Assembly: GCA_012837465.1 (NCBI GenBank)
Contig: DURG01000350.1
Span: 1-13,745, forward strand
DNA: 13,745 bases
Source: Propionibacterium sp.
GTDB taxonomy: Bacteria > Actinomycetota > Actinomycetes > Propionibacteriales > Propionibacteriaceae
Direction of reading: 5' to 3'
The stretch's first letter is position 1; each line of letters begins with the position of its first letter. This document shows positions 8,247 through 13,745 of this stretch, in pieces. Under the pieces are notes generated by a model. The model worked only from the letters and a program-made list of their open reading frames with translations. It made no database searches and was not told the origin of the DNA. The translations under genes and the position numbers were made by a program.

Positions 8247-8284
8247 GGTAGGGGCGATTACGCTGGGCGCCGAACGGAGGTGTC

Positions 8285-9775
8285 ATGGTGAGTGCCGTGG
8301 GCGGCGGTGCCGTCGCCATGCGCGCGAGCGAGACTGCTGGTCTCCGGTTGCTACGCGCGGACCTGATGCCCGTGCTCGTGGCCATCCTCGGCGCCCGTTT
8401 CGAGGAACGTCGCACCATCCCATACGCCGAGTTCGTGCTGATGGTGGCGGACGACCTCGACGAGTTGCGCGGAACCGGGATCAACGCGCCGCGTACCGCG
8501 CAGGAGTACATCGCTGATTGGGTGCGCGACGGCTACCTGGTCCGGCGTCCCACAGCGGCGCGCGAGGAGACGGTGGAGCTGTCCCGCTCGGCGGCAGACG
8601 CGGTGCGCTTCGTCCTCAGCATCGAACAGCCCCAATCGACGGTGACCTCATCCCGGTTGAGCAACGTCACCGGGCTCCTCGGAGACCTGGCTCGCGACTC
8701 CGACCCCAACCCTGAGCGGCATCTCGAACTGCTCCGGGCCCAACGTGCCGAGCTCGACGAACAGATCCGCCGCGCCGAGGCCGGGCAGTACGAGCCGATG
8801 TCCGATGCTGCCGCACGTGAGCGCCTGCTCGAAATCCTGCGGCTGGCCAGCGAGGTGCCGGGCGACTTCGCCCAGGTTGCCGACGACCTCGAGGCCCTCA
8901 ACCGGGACCTCCGCGAGCAGATCGTCAGCCACGACGGTGCCCGCTCGGGCGTGCTGGGCCAGATCTTCGACGGCGTGGACGTGATTGAGAACTCGGAGGC
9001 GGGCCGCACGTTCGGTGCCTTCCACGAACTGCTACTCGACCCCGTCCTGGCGGATCGCTTCAACACCGCGGTGGACGCGGTGCTCGAGCGGGGCTTCACC
9101 ACCGAGCTGCCCGCCACCGATGCGGTCTTCCTGCGCCAGTTCCTGATCGTGTTGCAGCGCGAGAGTGCGCAGGTGCGCCAGCGCCTCACCGATTTCTCGC
9201 GCAGCCTTCGACGGTTCGTCGAGACGCAGGAGTACCGGGAGCACAAGCGTCTAGCCGAGGCCCTGAGCCGCGCGGACCAGGCAGCGCTGGCAGCGTTGCG
9301 CACGGTGCACCCCACCACGGAGATCGGTCGCGACCTCGACCTCACGTCGATGCAGATCTCTTCCATCGGCGCCTGGCGGCTGCACAACCCCGCCGACATG
9401 CGCCCGGAATCGGACGTCACGGAGCACCTCACCGGGGAGCTGGACCTCGCCGTCCTGCGCCAACTCGTCCGCCTGACCGAGATCGATTTCGCGGAGTTGC
9501 AGGGCAACGTCGCTGAAACCGTCGCAGAGGTGCCGGGCGCCACCGTCGGGGACGTGCTGGGCCGGTTCCCCGCCACGCAGGGCCTGGCCTCTGTCGTGGG
9601 GCTTCTCCTGCTGGCCACCCAGCACGGGGTACCGGCCAGTGGGCAGGAACTCTGGCGATGGACCTCCGCCACAGGCACGGACCGCACTGTCAGTGCGCCC
9701 CGATATGTTTTCCTCACCGTCCCTTCCGAGTGGAGTGCCCATGTCGCTGCAACCCGCGCCCAAACGGGCCGATGA
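8285..9775 (+). CDS. jetA: Wadjet protein JetA (DUF3375, MukF/kleisin-like)
   Basis: This 496-aa protein fits DUF3375 in length and layout. The N-terminal third is helical, of winged-helix type (AGLRLLRADLMPVLVAILG, then YIADWVRDGYLVRR). A conserved SSRLSNVTGLLGDLARDSDPNPERHLE block follows, continuing as a coiled coil (RAQRAELDEQIRRAEAG). A helical middle and a mixed C-terminal domain complete it. In Wadjet type I, JetA is the kleisin that bridges the SMC heads of JetC and recruits JetB. GGAGG lies four bases before the ATG and seven before a following in-frame GTG (8288), so the exact start is uncertain; an ATG at 8318 is also possible. A TACGCT box at 8259-8264 may be the operon -10. The 3' end overlaps jetB by 35 bases. 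Confidence 0.88.
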   Translation: MVSAVGGGAVAMRASETAGLRLLRADLMPVLVAILGARFEERRTIPYAEFVLMVADDLDELRGTGINAPRTAQEYIADWVRDGYLVRRPTAAREETVELSRSAADAVRFVLSIEQPQSTVTSSRLSNVTGLLGDLARDSDPNPERHLELLRAQRAELDEQIRRAEAGQYEPMSDAAARERLLEILRLASEVPGDFAQVADDLEALNRDLREQIVSHDGARSGVLGQIFDGVDVIENSEAGRTFGAFHELLLDPVLADRFNTAVDAVLERGFTTELPATDAVFLRQFLIVLQRESAQVRQRLTDFSRSLRRFVETQEYREHKRLAEALSRADQAALAALRTVHPTTEIGRDLDLTSMQISSIGAWRLHNPADMRPESDVTEHLTGELDLAVLRQLVRLTEIDFAELQGNVAETVAEVPGATVGDVLGRFPATQGLASVVGLLLLATQHGVPASGQELWRWTSATGTDRTVSAPRYVFLTVPSEWSAHVAATRAQTGR

Positions 9776-10382
9776 GGTCGACGACCTCGACGAGTTCGAC
9801 GACGACCTCACCGAGCCCCTAGCCGACCCGGGAGAACTGGACCCCGGGACCAGGCGCGTCCTGCTGCGGCTGTTGCGCGGGCCATACCTCCGCGCAGAGG
9901 AGCACTCCCACCTCTGGCACGCGCTCGTCCGCAACGAGCCGCTGGTGCGCTCACGGCTCGCGGATCTCTACCTCGAACTGGTCGTGGATCTCGACGCCGG
10001 GGTGGCGTTCGTGCGCAACCTGGACCTGGAGGATGCGCCCAAGGTCGTGCGCGCCCACCCGCTGACGGTGCTCGACACCGTGCTCGTGCTGTTCCTGCGC
10101 CGCACGCTGCTCGCCGGTCAGGGGCAGGCCACCCGCACCTTCGTGGGCCGCGATGACATCGAGGATCAGTTGCGTGGCTTCCAATCCCTGGACACCACCA
10201 ACCGCAAGGGCTTCGACGACCGCATCACCGCTTCGATCAACAAGATGAAGGCCAACTCAGTGCTGCTCAACGTCACCGGCAGCGACGACCGCTGGGAGAT
10301 CTCGCCCGTGCTGGCCCTTGTCTTCGGGGCCGACGAGGTGGCCGCCGTCACCGCAGATCTCGAGAGGCTGGCCGCCCCATGA
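9741..10382 (+). CDS. jetB: Wadjet protein JetB (DUF4194, MukE/kite-like)
   Basis: This 213-aa protein opens with an acidic stretch (DEVDDLDEFDDD, about 12-23), followed by the DUF4194 core: RRVLLRLLRGPYLRAEEHSHLW, then LADLYLELVVDLDAGVAFVR, PLTVLDTVLVLFLRRTLL and INKMKANSVLL. These are the tandem winged helices expected of a MukE-like kite subunit, which binds the JetA kleisin in the SMC complex. The ATG at 9741 is chosen because GGAG lies five bases upstream; an open frame before it runs inside jetA. It overlaps jetA by 35 bases and jetC by 4 (ATGA at 10379-10382), so the genes are translationally coupled. Confidence 0.88.
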   Translation: MSLQPAPKRADEVDDLDEFDDDLTEPLADPGELDPGTRRVLLRLLRGPYLRAEEHSHLWHALVRNEPLVRSRLADLYLELVVDLDAGVAFVRNLDLEDAPKVVRAHPLTVLDTVLVLFLRRTLLAGQGQATRTFVGRDDIEDQLRGFQSLDTTNRKGFDDRITASINKMKANSVLLNVTGSDDRWEISPVLALVFGADEVAAVTADLERLAAP

Positions 10383-13300
10383 CGCAACACAGGCTGAGCC
10401 GGGTGCAGGTGGTCAACTGGGGCACCTTCGACGGCGCGTGGAGCTTCACGGTGCCGTGGAAGGGGCTCCTCATGACCGGCCCCTCGGGAGCCGGCAAGTC
10501 CTCCCTGCTCGACGCGATGGCGGCCATCCTGGTACGTCCCGCGAAGCTGCGGTTCAACGCTGCTGCCCAGGGCACGGATACGGGGGACCGGGAACGCAGC
10601 ACCCTCACCTACGTGCGCGGGGCCCACAAGCGCGAGACGGATGAGACCACGGGCGAGGTGGGCACCGCGTACCTGCGCCGCGGCGCCACCTGGAGCGGAA
10701 TCGCGCTGACCTACACCGACGAGCGCGGCAGCGAGGCCACGCTGCTGCGCCTCTTCCACATCCGCTCCGGTTCCACGGACGCGGCAGATCTGAAGTCGAT
10801 GTACGTCTTCGCGTCGGAGCCGGTCGACGTCATGGCCCTCAAGCCGTACGTCGAAACGGGTATCGAGAACCGCCGTGTCAAGGCCGCCTTCCCCGCCTGG
10901 GACGTCTACAGCTCGGACGCCTACACCGGTTTCGCCGCGCGCTTCCGGCGGCACCTCGGCATGGGCAGCGAACAGGCGCAGGTGCTGCTCCACAAGACGC
11001 AATCGGCCAAGAACCTCACCAACCTCGACACCCTGTTCCGGGAGTTCATGCTCGACCTGCCGGAGACGTTCCGGTTGGCCGACGAGACGGTCGAGCAGTT
11101 CGGCGAGCTCAGCCAGGCACACGCCACCGTCGTCGACGCCCGACGGCAGGTGGAGGCGTTGAGCCCGCTGCGCAGTGCCGCCCAGCAGTTGTCGGCGCTG
11201 GCCGAGGCCAGGCGTCAGTTGGAGCTTGAGGAACAGCATCTGGGCACCTGGCTGCTCGGCCGGGAGCTGACCGCCGCGCGGGTGCAGGAGGAGCGGCAGC
11301 GGCCCGCCGTCGCCCGGCTGGCGGAGGAGTTGTCTGCGGCCGAGCGTGAGGCCACCACTGCGGAAGCGGCACGGCAACAGGCGCAGCGGGCTGTCGACCA
11401 GTCGGGTGGCGCCCAACTGGCCACGCTGGAGCAGGTGCGGGGTCTGCTGCAGCGGGAGCGCGCCCAGCAGGAGGCGCGGGCGGCCGCATGGCGGGAGGCC
11501 GCCACCGAGTTGGGGCTGTCGTTCCCGGCGGATGCCGCGACGGCCGAGGGGTTCCTGAGCGAATTGCAGGGTATCCGGGTATCAGATGAGGAGAGCCGCG
11601 CCCGGTTCGGGGAGCGGCAGTACGAGGCGATGGCGGAGCGTGGCCGGATCACGGATCAGATCAGCGTCCTCGAACGTGACCTCAGTGCGTTGCGGACGCA
11701 CCGCTCCAACCTGGATGCCCGGCTGCTGCGGGTGCGCAGCAGGCTGGCCGAGCAGTTGGGTATCGCCGAGGAGCGGCTCCCCTTCGTTGGCGAGTTGGTG
11801 CAGGTGCGCGAGGAGGAGGCGCCCTGGACGGGCGCGATCGAGCGGGTGCTGGGCTCCTTCGCCCGCACTCTGGTGGTGCCGGAGCGGCATTACCGCGCGG
11901 CCGCCGAGTTCATCGATGAAGACTTCCTCGGCGCCCGCCTCGTTTACGAGAAGGTGGACGAGGGAGACGCGGCCGCTCAGTTGCGCGCCGGTGGGGAATC
12001 GCTGCTGGCCAAGCTGGAGTTGGCCGATGGGCCCTATCAGGGATGGCTGGGGGAGCGGTTGGCGGCGCGCTTCGATTACGCCTGCGTCGAGTCGACGGAG
12101 GGGTTCGCCCGGCACGCGAAGGCGGTGACGCGGCGTGGCCAGGTCAAGCACTCGGCGGCCCTGCACGAGAAGGACGACAGGCGGCGCGTCGATGACCGTT
12201 CGCGCTGGGTGCTGGGCTTCACCACCGAGGCCAAGGAAGCCGAACTGGAGCGGCTGCTGGCCGTGCAGCGCGAGCTCCAGGAGCAGACGCAGGCGCGGCT
12301 GGCCGAGCTCGACGGTGAGGGGGAGCGGCTGCAGCTGCGCCGCCGCCTCCTTGAGCGCCTTGATGATTTCGACTGGGCCTCGGCGGACCTGCAGCAGGTG
12401 CTCGCTCAACTGGGCGATGTAGACCGACAGCTCGACGAGTTGCGCAGTCAACACCACGATCTTCGCCAGTTGGAGGCGGCGCTGGAGCGGGCCAAGGTGG
12501 CACTCACCTCGGCGGGGCGACGGCGCGACGACCTCGCCGTCGAGCACGGCAAGGCAGCTGACGCGCTCGCGGCCGTGGCGCAGCGGATCGAACGTCTGGT
12601 GGCCGACATCGAAGCCGCTGCCCCCATGCCACCGGAGGCGGAGGAGGCGCTCGCCGGTGTGGCGGCGGAGCTGGGCGCGCCCGACGACAGGCTCGAGGTG
12701 GAACTGCGGCGGCGCTTCCGGGAACGCTCTGACGAGAACCTCAAGCACACCAACAAGGCGGAGAGCCGGGCGGTGCGGGCCATGGGCACCTATCGGCGCG
12801 AATGGCCGGGGGCGGCGGCAGATTGGGGTGAGGCCGTGGATTACCTGCCGGAGTTCCTGGCGCGCCTCGACTCGCTCGAGTCGGACGGCCTGCCTGCCTT
12901 CGAGGATCGGTTCTTCACGCTCCTGCAGAACCAGGCCCGCAACAACATCAGCCAGCTGCACATGCAGATCCGTGGTGCGTACCGGGAGATCCGTAGCCGG
13001 GTGGACGAGGTCAACAAGTCCCTGCTCATGACGGAGTTCGCGCCCAACGAGTACCTGCAGATTGAGGTCACGAACCGCTCGCTGCCCGACGTGGCGGCCT
13101 TCCTGGCCACGCTCAACGACATCACTTCCGGCTCGGTGATGGACGCCGTGTCCATGGCCAGCGCGGCGGAGCGGGCCGCGGCGGAGGTGCGCTTCGGGCA
13201 GATGCAGGCGCTCCTCGCGCGGCTCAGCTCCGATGACCCGGCGGACAAGACGTGGCGGCAGCGATGCCTGGACACGCGCCAGCACGTCGCGTTCCGCGCC

Positions 13301-13714
13301 AAGGTGCAGGACCCCGACGGCGTGCAGGTGGACGTCTTCACCGGCTCCGGCGGACGTTCCGGCGGCGAGCGGCAGAAGCTCGTGACGTTCTGCCTGGCCG
13401 CAGCCCTGCGCTTCCAGCTGGCCCCACCCGGCGAGCTGCGCCCCACCTATGCGCTGGTCGTCATCGACGAGGCCTTCGACAAGGCCGACCACACGTTCAC
13501 GCAGGCGGGCCTGGAGGTGTTTCGCACCTTCGGGTTCCAGCTGCTGCTGGCCACGCCCATGAAGATGCTGCAGACCATCGAAGACCATGTGGGCGGCGTC
13601 GTGATGGTCGCGAACCAACCGGGGCGTGGCTCGACGCTGCAGGAGTTGCCGTTCGACACGAGCCGGCCCACCATCGACGAGGGGCCGGAGGCGGAGCAGG
13701 GGGTGCTGCTGTGA
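10379..13714 (+). CDS. jetC: Wadjet protein JetC (MukB-like SMC ATPase)
   Basis: This 1111-aa protein is the SMC motor of the Wadjet complex. The N-terminal head has Walker A GPSGAGKSS (34-42). Long Glu/Arg/Ala/Gln-rich coiled-coil arms (about 230-455 and 630-830) flank a globular hinge at about 465-625, which includes FVGELVQVREEEAPWTGAIE and VKHSAALHEKDDRRRVDDRS. The C-terminal head holds the signature GGRSGGERQKL (991-1001) and Walker B LVVIDEAFDKAD (1026-1037, Asp1030 and Glu1031). All ATPase motifs are intact, so it should be active. In studied systems, JetABC dimers extrude DNA loops and select small circular DNA for JetD cleavage. The ATG overlaps the jetB stop by four bases, and the stop overlaps jetD's GTG. 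A chromosomal MksB-type condensin is a relative, but the JetABCD order and DUF3375 partner favour Wadjet type I. Confidence 0.92.
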   Translation: MTQHRLSRVQVVNWGTFDGAWSFTVPWKGLLMTGPSGAGKSSLLDAMAAILVRPAKLRFNAAAQGTDTGDRERSTLTYVRGAHKRETDETTGEVGTAYLRRGATWSGIALTYTDERGSEATLLRLFHIRSGSTDAADLKSMYVFASEPVDVMALKPYVETGIENRRVKAAFPAWDVYSSDAYTGFAARFRRHLGMGSEQAQVLLHKTQSAKNLTNLDTLFREFMLDLPETFRLADETVEQFGELSQAHATVVDARRQVEALSPLRSAAQQLSALAEARRQLELEEQHLGTWLLGRELTAARVQEERQRPAVARLAEELSAAEREATTAEAARQQAQRAVDQSGGAQLATLEQVRGLLQRERAQQEARAAAWREAATELGLSFPADAATAEGFLSELQGIRVSDEESRARFGERQYEAMAERGRITDQISVLERDLSALRTHRSNLDARLLRVRSRLAEQLGIAEERLPFVGELVQVREEEAPWTGAIERVLGSFARTLVVPERHYRAAAEFIDEDFLGARLVYEKVDEGDAAAQLRAGGESLLAKLELADGPYQGWLGERLAARFDYACVESTEGFARHAKAVTRRGQVKHSAALHEKDDRRRVDDRSRWVLGFTTEAKEAELERLLAVQRELQEQTQARLAELDGEGERLQLRRRLLERLDDFDWASADLQQVLAQLGDVDRQLDELRSQHHDLRQLEAALERAKVALTSAGRRRDDLAVEHGKAADALAAVAQRIERLVADIEAAAPMPPEAEEALAGVAAELGAPDDRLEVELRRRFRERSDENLKHTNKAESRAVRAMGTYRREWPGAAADWGEAVDYLPEFLARLDSLESDGLPAFEDRFFTLLQNQARNNISQLHMQIRGAYREIRSRVDEVNKSLLMTEFAPNEYLQIEVTNRSLPDVAAFLATLNDITSGSVMDAVSMASAAERAAAEVRFGQMQALLARLSSDDPADKTWRQRCLDTRQHVAFRAKVQDPDGVQVDVFTGSGGRSGGERQKLVTFCLAAALRFQLAPPGELRPTYALVVIDEAFDKADHTFTQAGLEVFRTFGFQLLLATPMKMLQTIEDHVGGVVMVANQPGRGSTLQELPFDTSRPTIDEGPEAEQGVLL

Positions 13715-13745
13715 GGACGGTGGCGGACCTCCGCGCCTGGGCCGC
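13711..13745 (+). CDS. jetD: Wadjet protein JetD (putative nuclease subunit), first 11 codons only
   Basis: A GTG at 13711 overlaps the jetC stop as GTGA, and the frame MRTVADLRAWA runs to the window edge. This has the look of the start of DUF3322/DUF2220 (TOPRIM-type) JetD proteins and lies exactly where jetD belongs. The identification rests mainly on position, because only 35 bases are visible. Confidence 0.6.
   Translation, partial: MRTVADLRAWA

Noticed and set aside
10166..11416. 416-codon minus-strand frame opposite jetB/jetC
   Set aside because: No ribosome site, no recognisable domain, and it spans the jetB-jetC junction in antisense.
11582..13618. 678-codon minus-strand open frame opposite jetC
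   Set aside because: Antisense shadow with Arg/His/Leu-rich composition and no motif; jetC has intact SMC motifs on the other strand.

Overview
This window comes from a high-GC actinobacterium. GC-rich codons dominate, several genes look leaderless with TANNNT -10 boxes, a lone groEL sits behind CIRCE (HrcA) operators, and a DUF3263 gene is present. The general look, including scattered GGTTTCGAC...GCTCAACC intergenic repeats, suggests a Propionibacteriaceae-like chromosome; that placement is an inference, not proven.

Left part (1-5340), core metabolism. The N-terminal 237 residues of a cystathionine gamma-synthase (metB) run off the left edge on the minus strand. Behind it lies a multi-sugar ABC transporter ATPase of the UgpC/MsmK/MalK family, with a perfect hairpin between the two. 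Divergent from the ATPase is a DedA-family membrane protein. It converges on a small SAM methyltransferase, followed on the same minus strand by a tRNA-Thr(UGU) and a class I mannose-6-phosphate isomerase (manA). A DUF3263 gene diverges from manA and has a very clear leaderless promoter.

Middle (5341-8284), heat-shock gene and a scarred intergenic region. A small protein with an HEXXH zinc-peptidase motif is transcribed away from groEL. The groEL control region holds two consecutive CIRCE operators wrapped around a promoter. Downstream of the groEL terminator is a 438-base stretch with no intact gene. It contains a dispersed repeat, a strong hairpin, four copies of GCCACCGTTT at exactly 23-base spacing (probably the end of an IS21-type element), and the C-terminal stub of a DUF4143-type ATPase gene. 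It reads as an insertion scar.

Right part (8285-13745), defence island. Four tightly coupled plus-strand genes match type I Wadjet in content and order. They are jetA (DUF3375, kleisin-like), jetB (DUF4194, MukE/kite-like), jetC (MukB-like SMC ATPase, 1111 aa) and the first codons of jetD (nuclease subunit, cut by the window edge). All junctions overlap (35, 4 and 4 bases). In known Wadjet systems JetABC extrudes DNA loops and JetD cleaves small circular DNA, so this is probably an anti-plasmid system. It is a described system; the unusual points here are its position in the scar after groEL and the tandem CIRCE arrangement next door.
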